Shown piece by piece: positions 1 through 7,179 of a stretch of 58,438 nucleotides of DNA. Numbering within the stretch: the first letter of the stretch is position 1; each line of letters opens with the position of its first letter. The notes below the pieces were generated by a model. It worked only from the letters and a program-made list of their open reading frames with translations. It had not been told where the DNA came from and ran no database searches. The translations under genes were made by a program, and so were the position numbers. Origin of the DNA: a bacterium BMS3Bbin08 (GTDB taxonomy: Bacteria > Nitrospirota > Thermodesulfovibrionia > UBA6902 > BMS3Bbin08). The DNA is taken from the NCBI GenBank assembly GCA_002897775.1, contig BDTR01000026.1, positions 1-58,438 of the forward strand, given 5' to 3'.

Positions 1-189
1 GCAATCAGTATTTATCTTCTGGTGGCGATTATCAAAAAAAGACTAAATTTGCCCGGCAGTTTGCACACAATTTTACAGATTTTGGAGGTCAATATTTTCG
101 AGAAAAAGCCTATTTATCAAACTGTTAGAGATGCACTTAAGCACAATTCACCGGACTGCAACTCTAACCAATTGATTTTATTCGATTAA
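1..189 (+). mobile_element. IS4-type transposase, C-terminal fragment (cut by window edge)
   Basis: Reading frame 1 is open from the first base to TAA at 187-189 and encodes 62 residues. It begins AISIYLLVAIIKKRL, has an LHTILQILEVNIFEKKPI stretch and ends NQLILFD. This matches, from memory, the C-terminus of IS4-family (DUF4372) DDE transposases, which typically finish with a hydrophobic helix and a LILFD-like tail. The catalytic DDE part lies left of the window. The right end of the element probably falls shortly after the stop, around 190-215, but the terminal inverted repeat cannot be identified without the other end. Its presence next to a decayed operon suggests an insertion-prone region. 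Confidence 0.72.
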
Positions 190-385
190 CAACCGGACAG
201 TAGTGATATTAAACAGTATTTTTTTCTGCCGGTAACTTGCCTTAATCTGTCTTTTTAGTTCATTTTTTAACAGTGTATAATTCCGGAAATTTTGTGCCTC
301 TGAAAAGGGGGTTGCAAAAATTTAATAATTATTTATTACCTGCGTTTTGCCGTGAGCGCGTAAAAGTGCTGATATGGTGAATATC
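190..385. other. AT-rich gap between transposase end and cytochrome gene
   Basis: No credible gene is present. A TATAAT hexamer at 276-281 is the only promoter-like element; a convincing -35 is lacking 17 bases upstream. The first part may be the non-coding right end of the insertion sequence. Confidence 0.35.
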
Positions 386-956
386 ATGAAGAGAACATTT
401 CTCTACATAACAGCTTTTATGTTCCTGCTTGCCGCTTTTGCGGCGCCGGTGTTCGCGGAGGAAAAAGGACATGATATCCCGGATTACTTTGTGCCGCCCC
501 CGCCGTTTTCCGAGGACATCTTTCCGTGCTCTGAGTGCCATGCTGACCTGGATGTGGATACAAACCGCAGGGAACTTGATTTTCACGAGGGATATACAGC
601 TCAAGCACGCGGAACAGCAGAGGTGGTGTCTTGACTGTCATAACCCGAATGACAGGGACAAGCTGAGACTGGCCAACGGCCAGCTGATATCATTTGAAGA
701 ATCCTATTATCTTTGCGGCCAGTGACATGGAACAATATTCAGGGACTGGAAGGCCGGAGTTCACGGAAAAAGGACAGGCCAGTGGAACGGCAAAAAGCAG
801 TACCGTCTCTGCGTTCATTGCCATAATCCCCATCGTCCGAGGTTCAAACCGTTAAAGCCATTACCTCCGCCTATAAGACCGGATGATCTGAAGTACAGAG
901 AATTGGCAGAAGATCAAATTCCGACAAATCCTATAAACGGTATTCTTAACAAATAG
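386..956 (+). pseudogene. tetraheme c-type cytochrome, interrupted (frameshift plus in-frame TGA)
   Basis: A signal peptide (MKRTFLYITAFMFLLAAF, cleavage near FAEE) is followed by four heme c sites: CSECH at 527-541, CLDCH at 627-641, CGQ-TGA-H at 714-728 and CVHCH at 810-824. Two lesions break it. The frame changes between hemes 1 and 2 (near 590-610), and TGA at 723-725 stands exactly where the second cysteine of heme motif 3 (TGC) should be. Downstream of the TGA the frame stays open to TAG at 954-956. The intact protein would be a periplasmic electron carrier serving the FeS/NrfD partner encoded next. I chose ATG 386 over 374 because the signal peptide begins there. Because the neighbouring partner gene is also damaged, decay is more likely than sequencing error. 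Confidence 0.7.
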
Positions 957-965
957 AGGGAACGG

Positions 966-1529
966 ATGTCTAAAGAGAAAGACAAAAAACCGCTTTGTAA
1001 GCATATCAACAGAAGGAGCTTTTTAAAGGGCGGCGCCCTTGGGCTTGCTTCTCTTGCAATGCCGTTCGGCACATCTGACGCCTCTGTATGGGAATCTTTC
1101 TTTCAAAAGCACTTCCGTGAAATGAACCAGGATGAGATACGCGCGGTTATTGACCGTCTGGAAAAGGAATACGAAGAGAAATATGATACTAAATTTAATA
1201 TTAAAGCCAGTAAACCTCTTTCCGGAACCCTTTTTGGATACGGGCTTGATATATCAAGATGCATCGGCTGCAGGAGATGTGTTTATGCCTGCGTAAAAGA
1301 GAACAACCAGTCAATGTACCCGCAGATACACTGGATATCGGTATTGAGGTTTGAAAAAGGCCATAAATGGGTAAGCAACCTGTATGAATACGGTCCTTCA
1401 GCAATTGAAAAAAGTGTGACTATAGGCATATGGGCCGCAGGAGCGCTTTTCTTTACCCTGTTCCTTAAGTTCGCCATGCCTGTTTACACAGGAGAGCTCA
1501 GGTTCAAGTCGCCTGAGGGTTCTGATTAA
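966..1529 (+). pseudogene. Tat-exported FeS subunit fused to an NrfD-type C-terminus by internal deletion
   Basis: The frame itself is intact (187 aa). The N-terminus has a twin-arginine signal (NRRSFLKGG, residues 15-23) and one 4Fe-4S motif, C99-x2-C102-x2-C105-x3-C109 (CIGCRRCVYAC), as in DmsB/PsrB-type ferredoxins. These normally carry three or four clusters and about 230-300 residues. After residue ~131 the ferredoxin sequence stops. It is followed by one hydrophobic helix (about 152-171) and a short tail resembling the last transmembrane segment of NrfD/PsrC quinol-binding subunits. The simplest reading is a deletion joining the 5' part of the FeS gene to the 3' end of an adjacent nrfD gene, with the junction near 1355-1390. 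With the broken cytochrome upstream, this is a remnant of a cytochrome c / FeS / NrfD membrane complex. It starts 9 bp after the cytochrome stop. Confidence 0.62.
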
Positions 1530-1643
1530 GAAAAATACTAACAGGGCGTTTGTATTCAGTCATTAATTGTTCATCGCTCGCCTCGTGCGAAGCCTACGGG
1601 TCTTTCGTCTATCATCCATCGAATATTATTTAGTCGTCCTCCG

Positions 1644-1677
1644 TCAATAGTCCCCGTAAATCCTGATAAACCAGGAC
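1644..1677. repeat. 34-bp direct repeat, left copy flanking the ParE/Phd module
   Basis: TCAATAG-TCCCCGTAAA-TCCTGATAAA-CCAGGAC occurs here and again at 2433-2466. After both copies a GGGGCAGGCAGT block follows (with 26 extra bases in the right copy), then related ATCAACGATC/ATCAACAATC sequence. The similarity therefore extends beyond the perfect 34 bp. Confidence 0.85.
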
Positions 1678-1770
1678 TCGGGGCAGGCAGTCGTCTGTAG
1701 TTCGTTGACAATCAACGATCATAATTTTCAATGTATACTATGGTAATAAAAAAAACGGGCAGGACATCTG

Positions 1771-2094
1771 CTAATCAAGAAACCGTTCGATCAGTATATC
1801 TTCAATGTTCCTTCGTGAATCAATAACAGCCAGAACATAGACCTTCTGGTCAGACATCCGGTATATGACCCTCCAGGGCGTGATAACCAGTTCACGATAG
1901 CTGAATATTCCAAACGCTTTTAATTCAGGAACTATCCTTCCCCTGTCCGGGAGCCGGTTCAGGGCTTCACATCTGGTTCTTATTTTTTTGAGGAGTTTGA
2001 GTGCGGTATTTAAATTGTCCTGCGAGATGTATCCTATAATGTTTTCCAGGTCCCTGCCTGCCTGCTGAACCCACTCAACATCGAACCCGGGCAT
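1771..2094 (-). CDS. RelE/ParE-family toxin
   Basis: This 107-residue protein has the compact RelE/ParE layout: an N-terminal helical hairpin (WVQQAGRDLENIIGYIS), a central basic strand (RGRIVPEL) and the C-terminal YRELVITPWRVIYRM strand pair. The family includes mRNA interferases (RelE) and gyrase inhibitors (ParE); the sequence fits ParE slightly better, but the target cannot be told from it. It lies 3 bp downstream of a Phd/YefM antitoxin on the same strand, the usual antitoxin-first order. The pair is bracketed by 34-bp direct repeats (1644 and 2433), which suggests the module moves or is lost as a unit. Confidence 0.82.
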   Translation of the reverse strand: MPGFDVEWVQQAGRDLENIIGYISQDNLNTALKLLKKIRTRCEALNRLPDRGRIVPELKAFGIFSYRELVITPWRVIYRMSDQKVYVLAVIDSRRNIEDILIERFLD

Positions 2095-2097
2095 GAC

Positions 2098-2379
2098 CTA
2101 TTTATTTTTCCCGGTCAACTTTTCTTCGATCCGCCTGAAGAGGTCTTTCTGGCTGACGGTCCTTCCCTTTTGAATATCTTTTTCTCCATGAGCCAGTATC
2201 CTCATCAGGTTAAGAGAATTGGCCATTTTTTCATAGGACTCAGCGTCCTGGATCACTGCGCGTGGTTCACCGTTCTGCGTGATTATAACGGGTCTGTGGG
2301 TCTCGTTGATCTGATTTAACAGTTCGGCAAATCTGGATTTCAGGTAAGAGACAGGCTTTATATCTTCTTTGATCTTCAT
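2098..2379 (-). CDS. Phd/YefM-family antitoxin
   Basis: The protein begins MKIKEDIKPVSYLKSRFAEL and contains the family hallmark RPVIITQNGEPRAVIQ around residues 30-45. This is the DNA-binding fold of Phd/YefM antitoxins, followed by a charged helical tail that would neutralise the toxin. An in-frame TTG start at 2436 is possible, but ATG 2379 gives the normal length of about 93 residues and has a GGGGGT Shine-Dalgarno-like run upstream. The stop is 3 bp from the toxin start, so translation is probably coupled. A palindrome, ATGGTACCAT, at 2402-2411 in the promoter is a candidate autoregulatory operator. Confidence 0.85.
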   Translation of the reverse strand: MKIKEDIKPVSYLKSRFAELLNQINETHRPVIITQNGEPRAVIQDAESYEKMANSLNLMRILAHGEKDIQKGRTVSQKDLFRRIEEKLTGKNK

Positions 2380-2406
2380 GGCATCTACCCCCGGTCCATT
2401 TATGGT

Positions 2407-2436
2407 ACCATATTCAGACTGGATATTCAATCTCAA
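2407..2436 (-). promoter_or_regulatory. putative promoter and operator of the Phd/ParE module
   Basis: On the minus strand TTGAGA (2436-2431) is followed after 18 bp by TATGGT (2412-2407). The -10 overlaps the perfect 10-bp palindrome ATGGTACCAT (2402-2411), a plausible binding site for the antitoxin. The -35 lies inside the right-hand direct repeat. Confidence 0.4.
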
Positions 2437-2466
2437 TAGTCCCCGTAAATCCTGATAAACCAGGAC
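2433..2466. repeat. 34-bp direct repeat, right copy flanking the ParE/Phd module
   Basis: Identical over 34 bp to 1644-1677. It is followed by a GCGGCTTCGCCGC hairpin insertion and then the shared GGGGCAGGCAGT block. Confidence 0.85.
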
Positions 2467-2538
2467 ACCAGCGGCTTCGCCGCGAGGCGAGCGGGGCAGG
2501 CAGTTGCGTTGTCAAATCAACAATCATCGATCAACAAT

Positions 2539-2568
2539 TTTACAATTTACTTTTGAATAGTATATAAT
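2539..2568 (+). promoter_or_regulatory. sigma70-type promoter for typA
   Basis: TTTACA (2539-2544) and TATAAT (2563-2568) are separated by 18 bp. Transcription would start near 2576, leaving a 5' leader of about 140 nt. The leader contains a CCCGCC/GGCGGG stem (2596-2601 with 2614-2619). Confidence 0.6.
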
Positions 2569-2717
2569 CAGTCCGGTATATCTGCGGCACGTAAACCCGC
2601 CATATTGCAAGGCGGCGGGTAAACCTTCATGCGGTCCCTGCGTTGTTTCCCTGAAACACCGAAAAAAAACAGGATACATGCGCGCGGCAGAAAAACGGTC
2701 TTGTCAAAAGAGAACTT

Positions 2718-4523
2718 ATGAAACAGGAAAACATAAGAAACATAGCCATAATCGCCCATGTTGACCATGGCAAAACAACGCTTGTTGACGGCATGCTCAA
2801 GCAGGCAGGCATATTCCGCGAGAACGAGGTTGTGCGGGAAAGGGTCATGGACAACATTGACCTTGAGCGTGAAAAGGGCATCACCATTATGGCAAAGAAC
2901 ACTGCTGTGACCTATAAAGGCGTGAAGATAAACATAGTTGATACCCCGGGGCACGCTGATTTCGGCGGTGAAGTGGAAAGAACAATGAAAATGGCAGACA
3001 GTGTTCTGCTTTTAGTTGATGCCTCAGAAGGTCCGCTTCCGCAGACAAGGTTTGTGCTTAAAAAAGCGCTTGAGCTTGGAATCCCTCCAATACTTGTTAT
3101 TAACAAGATAGACAGGCCTGACGCAAGGATACAGGAGGTCTTAAATGAGGTGTATGACCTGTTCATTGACCTTGACGCGACTGAAGACCAGCTTGATTTC
3201 CCTATTGTCTATACCAACGCAAAGCTTGGTACAGCAGCGCTTAAGCCGGATGACAAAGCGCATGACCTGGAGCCTCTTTTTGACCTTATACTTTCAACAA
3301 CGCCTGTGCCTGAAGGAAGCGCGGACGCTCCGCTTCAGTGCCTTGTCACAAACATAAATTACAATGACTATGTTGGCAGGCTTGCCATAGGCAGGGTTTT
3401 CTCAGGGACTATAGCTATAGGTGATAATGTTGCTGTTATAAACGGAAGCGGGGAAGCGGTCAAGACAAAGATAACATCCATATACACATTTGAAGGGCTT
3501 GACAGAAAAGAAGCTGAAAAAGTGTCTGTCGGCGATATTGTTGCTCTGGCAGGTATTGAGGGCATTAATATTGGTGACACTATTACTGATATTGAAAACC
3601 CGAAACCCCTTCCAAGGATCAAGATTGATGAGCCCACGATCTCAATGGTCTTTTCAGTTAACACCTCTCCTTTTGCGGGAAAAGAAGGAAAGTATGTTAC
3701 ATCCAGAAACCTGAGGGAACGGCTTGAAAAGGAACTGCTTTATAATGTATCAATCAAAGTGGATTTCACCAGTGCCGACGCGTTCAAGGTAATGGGAAGG
3801 GGAGAGCTTCAGCTCGCCATACTTATTGAGATGATGAGGCGCGAGGGCTATGAGCTGTCAGTATCAATGCCAGAGACAATAACCAAAGAAATTAATGGAA
3901 AGATCCATGAGCCGATGGAGCTTCTTGTCATAGATGTGCCGGAAGAGTTTGTTGGGGTTGTGACCCAGCAGATAGGAATGAGAAAAGGAAAGATGCAGAA
4001 GATGCAGAACAACGGTAACGGCAGGGTGCGCATAGAGTTCAGGATACCCTCAAGAGGACTTATCGGGTTCAGGTCGCAGTTTCTTACTGACACAAGGGGC
4101 ACAGGTCTTTTAAACCATCTGTTTGACGGATACGAGCCGTGGCACGGCCATATGTCTAAAAGGCAGACCGGAGCTCTTGTTGCCGACAGAGCAGGCAAGT
4201 CAACCGTGTACGCGCTTTTTCATCTTCAGCCGAGAGGGCTTCTGTTCATCAGGGAGAACGTCCCTGTTTATGAGGGAATGATAATAGGAGAGAACTCAAG
4301 GGATAATGCCCTTGATGTAAATGTTACCAAAGAGAAAAAGCTTACCAACATGCGCTCCTCAGGCGCGGACGAGGCGCTTCAGCTTATACCGCCGAAGCTT
4401 CTGACCCTGGAGCAGTCTTTGGAATTTATCAAGGAAGACGAGCTTGTAGAAGTGACCCCGCAGTCCATCAGGTTAAGGGAAAGGGTTCTTGAGGCTAATA
4501 AACGGCCGAAGCGTAGGGAGTGA
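2718..4523 (+). CDS. typA: TypA/BipA translational GTPase
   Basis: The 601-residue length is typical of TypA/BipA, a ribosome-associated GTPase of the EF-G superfamily involved in stress adaptation and large-subunit assembly. The G-domain motifs are present: AHVDHGKT (residues 13-20), EKGITI, DTPGH near 75 and NKID near 129. They are followed by the EF-G-like domains II, III and V and the TypA-specific C-terminal domain ([10 protein letters not shown]). ATG 2718 is preceded by AGAGAACTT, a modest ribosome-binding site. It is driven by the promoter at 2539-2568. The gene is intact, with codon usage like the other core genes (AGG/AGA for Arg). It ends in TGA, which shows that TGA is an ordinary stop in this genome. 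Confidence 0.97.
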   Translation: MKQENIRNIAIIAHVDHGKTTLVDGMLKQAGIFRENEVVRERVMDNIDLEREKGITIMAKNTAVTYKGVKINIVDTPGHADFGGEVERTMKMADSVLLLVDASEGPLPQTRFVLKKALELGIPPILVINKIDRPDARIQEVLNEVYDLFIDLDATEDQLDFPIVYTNAKLGTAALKPDDKAHDLEPLFDLILSTTPVPEGSADAPLQCLVTNINYNDYVGRLAIGRVFSGTIAIGDNVAVINGSGEAVKTKITSIYTFEGLDRKEAEKVSVGDIVALAGIEGINIGDTITDIENPKPLPRIKIDEPTISMVFSVNTSPFAGKEGKYVTSRNLRERLEKELLYNVSIKVDFTSADAFKVMGRGELQLAILIEMMRREGYELSVSMPETITKEINGKIHEPMELLVIDVPEEFVGVVTQQIGMRKGKMQKMQNNGNGRVRIEFRIPSRGLIGFRSQFLTDTRGTGLLNHLFDGYEPWHGHMSKRQTGALVADRAGKSTVYALFHLQPRGLLFIRENVPVYEGMIIGENSRDNALDVNVTKEKKLTNMRSSGADEALQLIPPKLLTLEQSLEFIKEDELVEVTPQSIRLRERVLEANKRPKRRE

Positions 4524-4707
4524 GGGTGCTGATATCTGGAATAATTTTATATTTGACTTCTATCAGCTTTTCAATATCAACCCTATAACCGTCAATGCAT
4601 GATTCTGCATAGTTCAAGGCATCTTGAGCAATTAGTTCTAATTGCCATAGAGGGATGTCTTTGATATTCCAATTCAGGTTCCTAAAAGTAACATATGCTC
4701 CTAACGG
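4524..4707 (-). pseudogene. N-terminal remnant of an ImmA/IrrE-like protein
   Basis: The minus strand between typA and the XRE gene carries an open stretch with no start codon. It reads GAYVTFRNLNWNIKDIPLWQ, then QDALNYAESC, then VDIEKLIEVKYKIIPDIS, and runs out into the antisense of the typA 3' end (stop at 4495-4497). The pattern of an N-terminal helix, then IDIEKLIE and a KIIP strand resembles the start of ImmA/IrrE (COG2856) metalloproteases, the usual partner of the upstream XRE gene. The HExxH protease core is absent. It is therefore probably the stump of a toxin or protease gene. The assignment is by pattern only. Confidence 0.42.
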
Positions 4708-4747
4708 TTATTCTTATTCGAAGCTTTTGGGTTTTAGTTTACGCCTG

Positions 4748-5128
4748 CTATGACTTTCTGTATCGACCACTTTTTATGTCTTTTACTATCCCTCTAATCT
4801 GTTTTGGCCCGACTCCCTCGTCTACAACTATTCTCAATAAATTTGGGATCTCAGAATCTTTTTTTATTAATTCCTTTAAATCAGCGGGGATATCATCTTT
4901 TGATTGTGCGGCTAAATCGAACATTTTTCTTTGTTCTTTTGTATCCATGTCTAATATTTTAGCAATAAGTTTTAGTTTGCTTTCTGACGGTGGAGATAAA
5001 GAGTCACTCTCAATGCTGCAATAATTCGAAGGCTTCATCCCTAATATCTTTGCAAATTCTCTTAGTCCAAAATTTTTCGTTAAACGCTTTTCTTTCAAAA
5101 AACCTCCAAATATTTGTTTGCCTGCCAT
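4748..5128 (-). CDS. XRE-family helix-turn-helix regulator (antitoxin-like)
   Basis: Residues ~10-65 form a Cro/C1-type HTH (LREFAKILGMKPSNYCSIES, a typical DNA-recognition helix). A C-terminal helical part with KSDIP-like ADLKELIKKD and VVDEGVGPKQ follows. Such proteins pair with ImmA/IrrE or RelE-like partners; here only a remnant of a partner remains downstream. The start is ATG 5128, which has GGTGGGG at the right spacing, rather than the in-frame ATG 5143, which would overlap that Shine-Dalgarno. It has its own strong promoter, overlapped by a perfect palindrome (5155-5176), so negative autoregulation is likely. Confidence 0.78.
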   Translation of the reverse strand: MAGKQIFGGFLKEKRLTKNFGLREFAKILGMKPSNYCSIESDSLSPPSESKLKLIAKILDMDTKEQRKMFDLAAQSKDDIPADLKELIKKDSEIPNLLRIVVDEGVGPKQIRGIVKDIKSGRYRKS

Positions 5129-5154
5129 TTTGTATACCCCCACCCTGCGTAGTG

Positions 5155-5195
5155 TTGTTATAATTAATTATAACAATTTATTTGGATTTTGTAAA
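5155..5195 (-). promoter_or_regulatory. strong promoter overlapped by a perfect 22-bp palindrome
   Basis: On the minus strand TTTACA (5195-5190) and TATAAT (5172-5167) are spaced by 17 bp. The 22 bases 5155-5176 are a perfect palindrome centred on TTAA, with half-site TTGTTATAATT, and it covers the -10. This is what an operator for the adjacent XRE protein would look like. Confidence 0.7.
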
Positions 5196-5333
5196 TAATG
5201 GCTGGGAACCGATTCTGCCATTTCTTTTTGATTGGATCGTCAATATGAACAGCGTGCCAGGGGCTCATAATTTTCTTCAAAATCAAGTAGTTGTGCCGTA
5301 AAATTATCCAGGTTCGACCTCGATAGATCTTGA
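5196..5333. other. short gap without a recognisable gene
   Basis: No gene is visible in these 138 bp between the XRE promoter and the end of the interrupted membrane-protein gene. Confidence 0.4.
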
Positions 5334-5906
5334 TTACTTAGCCTCAGTCATATCAATTTTATTAATTCCAAAACGTTCAAATATTTCATCTGCTGATTGG
5401 ATTTGTTTTGAGTTGAAAAAATATCCAAAGTTCACAAGCTGTGTATGTCCTGTCCAGGTTTCAATATTACGCTGGCGTAGGTCGCCCCCTTTGTTTATTA
5501 AGTAAAGACATATCGGATTCTCTTTCGGAGCGAGTGGAATCCTTTCATATCCCTTAAACTTTTCCCAGCCATAGCTCTCCAAATCGCCCCATTCCTCAGC
5601 GATGTAAAGGGCGCCTGCAATGCCTTTATCAGTAAATATTAAAGGTTGCCGTTTGTTTGTTGTCAGCAGTTTAACGCAAAGCATAAGAACGATGAAACAT
5701 AATGTGATCAAAAATAAATATGTGGGTTCTAAATAATTCTGGTTAGTCAACAAGTAAATCGAGACAATATATCCTCAAGATAGAATGGCGTATAAATATT
5801 TTCCCATGCTTTTAGGCGCTTTAATGTGTCTAGGTTCAATCCGCAATAATTCTCTTGCGGAACGTATCTCTTTACGTTTCTTTTTCCTGAATGGGTCAAA
5901 TTTCAT
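5334..5906 (-). pseudogene. two-helix membrane protein of unknown function, interrupted by one in-frame TGA
   Basis: Two pieces share one frame. A 43-codon piece starts at ATG 5906 (MKFDPFRKKKRKE, very basic) and ends at TGA 5777-5775; 139 codons then run to 5334. Read through, the first piece ends in KYLYAILS and continues GYIVSIYLL, which together make a plausible transmembrane helix. A second helix follows (TYLFLITLCFIVLMLCVKLL), then a soluble domain with EEWGDLESYGWEKFKGYERI. A TGG-to-TGA or TGC-to-TGA change would explain the break. The ATG follows the stop of the 5909-6118 gene by 2 bp (TAA-GT-ATG), suggesting coupling. The second part could still be made from a TTG at 5753. The family is unknown; the soluble part vaguely recalls PH-like DUF5673 domains. 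Confidence 0.5.
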
Positions 5907-5908
5907 AC

Positions 5909-6118
5909 TTATTTGTTGTTATACCGACGCGCTACAACTGTAAGAATGAACAAACTAACTATAGCGAAGATGCCGGAGAGAAGTTCGTTTACCTCAAAGT
6001 ATAGAATAAGCGTGATCGCAACTATGGCAAAAAATGCCGCAATCAGCGCCCAAAATATACCAGGGGACTTATAGTAACGAGCAAGTGATACATTATCTTT
6101 TCGTTCGTTCGATTGCAT
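5909..6118 (-). CDS. small two-helix membrane protein, unknown
   Basis: The protein has 69 residues: a short polar N-terminus (MQSNERKDNVSLARYY), two hydrophobic segments (IFWALIAAFFAIVAITLILY and LLSGIFAIVSLFILTVV) and a basic end (ARRYNNK). Its family is not recognised. It overlaps the end of the upstream zinc-ribbon gene by 76 bp in another frame and is followed after 2 bp by the start of the interrupted gene at 5906. The three form a tight minus-strand group of small membrane proteins. The overlap is unusually long, so one of the two ends may be altered by an indel. Confidence 0.5.
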   Translation of the reverse strand: MQSNERKDNVSLARYYKSPGIFWALIAAFFAIVAITLILYFEVNELLSGIFAIVSLFILTVVARRYNNK

Positions 6119-6312
6119 TTTATTTGCCCCACTATAAAATTAAACGCCAATATAACATAAAAAGTTAATATTAAAGCAGCAATAACGCTACTTTTTTTTG
6201 TTATATAAATTTTCGCATGACAATTATCGCATACCATTTGTCGGAATAAGCGAAGAAAAAAATTTCTATATGGAAAAGATTCTTTGCAAGATGGACAGTT
6301 AATTTTTCTCAT
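6043..6312 (-). CDS. CXXC-20-CXXC zinc-ribbon membrane protein
   Basis: Starting at ATG 6312 the protein opens MRKINCPSCKESF and has a second pair, CDNC, about 20 residues after the first. This spacing defines the small cxxc_20_cxxc zinc-ribbon family. One transmembrane helix follows (SSVIAALILTFYVILAFNFI). The role of this family is unknown; such proteins are common beside mobile or defence genes. A longer frame upstream to 6459 runs through a repeated sequence shared with 7180-7233 and is not counted as part of the gene. Confidence 0.55.
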   Translation of the reverse strand: MRKINCPSCKESFPYRNFFLRLFRQMVCDNCHAKIYITKKSSVIAALILTFYVILAFNFIVGQIKCNRTNEKIMYHLLVTISPLVYFGR

Positions 6313-6373
6313 ATAGTATTCTGGCCCACTGCATGGGCGGAGCATGGTGTAATATCTCCTACACCTATCCGCA

Positions 6374-6426
6374 CGATACCACAACTCCACTCGAAATCCA
6401 AATAAATCTTTAAAAATAATTAGTTG
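6374..6426. repeat. direct repeat, left copy flanking higBA
   Basis: CGATACCACAACTCCAC, then AAATAAATCTTTAA and a downstream AGTTGC, are shared with 7180-7233 at roughly 85-90 percent identity over about 53 bp, in the same orientation. On the minus strand both copies read as KDLF-x-F-x-VELWYRAD, so the element may derive from a coding sequence. Confidence 0.75.
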
Positions 6427-6496
6427 CAGGTAATAATTCTGAGCTTGTCGAAGTGCCATAATTATCGAGTTCCGATCTCGATAATTATCTGCAACT
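6422..6496. repeat. 75-bp nested palindromic element
   Basis: The ends are AGTTGCAG (6422-6429) and its inverse CTGCAACT (6489-6496). Inside is a perfect 12-bp stem, ATAATTATCGAG (6458-6469) with CTCGATAATTAT (6477-6488) around a 7-nt loop. It resembles a miniature palindromic element. It could also act as a terminator between higA and the zinc-ribbon gene. Confidence 0.6.
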
Positions 6497-6529
6497 GTTC
6501 CACCTGCGAGGTGGACAGGAGTTCTGGTT

Positions 6530-6823
6530 TTAAACTGCTATCGCTTCAATGACCTTCCAGTCGTTTGATTTATGAGAGGCCTGCCATAGATCATGGGTCT
6601 GCTGTAAGGTTAGCCATAACTCAGGAGTTGTTTTGAATGCTTTTGACAGGCGGAGCGCCATATCAGGGGTGATCGAACCGTGTTCATTTACGATCTTCGA
6701 CACCGTTTTCCTTGACACGCCAAGAATTTTTGCAAGTTCAGAAATGCTTAAAGATAAGGGGTCCAGATAGTGTCTTTTCAGAATGCCTCCCGGATGCGCC
6801 GGGAGTCTTTTTCTTGTCCGCAT
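6530..6823 (-). CDS. higA: HigA-type antitoxin (XRE/VapI family)
   Basis: The protein begins MRTRKRLPAHPGGILKRHYL, the canonical HigA/VapI opening. An HTH follows (SISELAKILGVSRKTVSKIV), then the conserved MALRLSKAFKTTPELWLTLQ. HigA neutralises HigB and represses the operon. ATG 6823 is preceded by GAGGTGG; the upstream in-frame GTG 6832 is part of that ribosome-binding site and is rejected. It follows higB by about 13 bp. The higB-higA order (toxin first) is typical of this type. Confidence 0.9.
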   Translation of the reverse strand: MRTRKRLPAHPGGILKRHYLDPLSLSISELAKILGVSRKTVSKIVNEHGSITPDMALRLSKAFKTTPELWLTLQQTHDLWQASHKSNDWKVIEAIAV

Positions 6824-6836
6824 TTTTTCCACCTCT

Positions 6837-7115
6837 TTAATGATAATCTGTGTAATTTACATTGTGGGCATTGCCTTCTTTAAAACCAAAGACAACCCGC
6901 CAGTTGCCTGACACCTTTACTGCCCATAAACCTTTCATCTTGCCTTTGAGCTGATGCAGGTCTGATCCCGGATATTTCATATCCTTTATATCCCTTGAGG
7001 CATCAAGCCTGTCAAGAATATCAGCTAACTTTTGCGCATGCTGAGGCTGTATCCCCCTTTTAGTGCCGTCGTAGAAAAAGTCTTCCAGGCCCCTGTGCAT
7101 AAAGCTTTTGATCAT
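6837..7115 (-). CDS. higB: HigB-type toxin (RelE superfamily, plasmid-maintenance killer)
   Basis: The 92-residue protein contains the HigB signatures HRGLEDFFYDGTKRGI near the start, a GSDLHQLKGK-GLWAVKVSGNWRVVF strand region and a C-terminal DYH. HigB toxins cleave mRNA on the ribosome. The ATG at 7115 lies only about 2 bp after the predicted transcription start of the promoter at 7124-7152, and no Shine-Dalgarno is visible, so the message is probably leaderless. The module sits between two copies of a ~53-bp direct repeat. Confidence 0.9.
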   Translation of the reverse strand: MIKSFMHRGLEDFFYDGTKRGIQPQHAQKLADILDRLDASRDIKDMKYPGSDLHQLKGKMKGLWAVKVSGNWRVVFGFKEGNAHNVNYTDYH

Positions 7116-7123
7116 TTATTTTC

Positions 7124-7152
7124 AGTGTAACCCTTGCGGTTACATATGTCAA
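7124..7152 (-). promoter_or_regulatory. higBA promoter with inverted-repeat operator
   Basis: On the minus strand TTGACA (7152-7147) and TACACT (7129-7124) are spaced by 17 bp. Inside is the perfect inverted repeat TGTAACC (7126-7132) / GGTTACA (7138-7144) with a 5-nt spacer. It covers the -10 and spacer and is the likely HigA binding site. Confidence 0.75.
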
Positions 7153-7179
7153 GTTTAATTATTCTTATATACATCTGCC

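Noticed and set aside
714-728. Genome-wide recoding of TGA, or selenocysteine, to explain in-frame TGA in the cytochrome and in the 5334-5906 gene
   Set aside because: Intact core genes end in TGA (typA, the znuA-like and znuB-like genes, the PilZ-REC gene), so TGA is a normal stop. The two affected genes lie in a strip with other clear lesions, and no SECIS was recognised.
2596-2619. Riboswitch in the typA leader
   Set aside because: Only a short CCCGCC/GGCGGG stem is visible; no conserved aptamer pattern was recognised.
6313-6459. Extended N-terminus of the zinc-ribbon gene
   Set aside because: The extra 49 residues are encoded by a repeat that also occurs at 7180-7233 away from any such gene, and the family starts directly with the CxxC.
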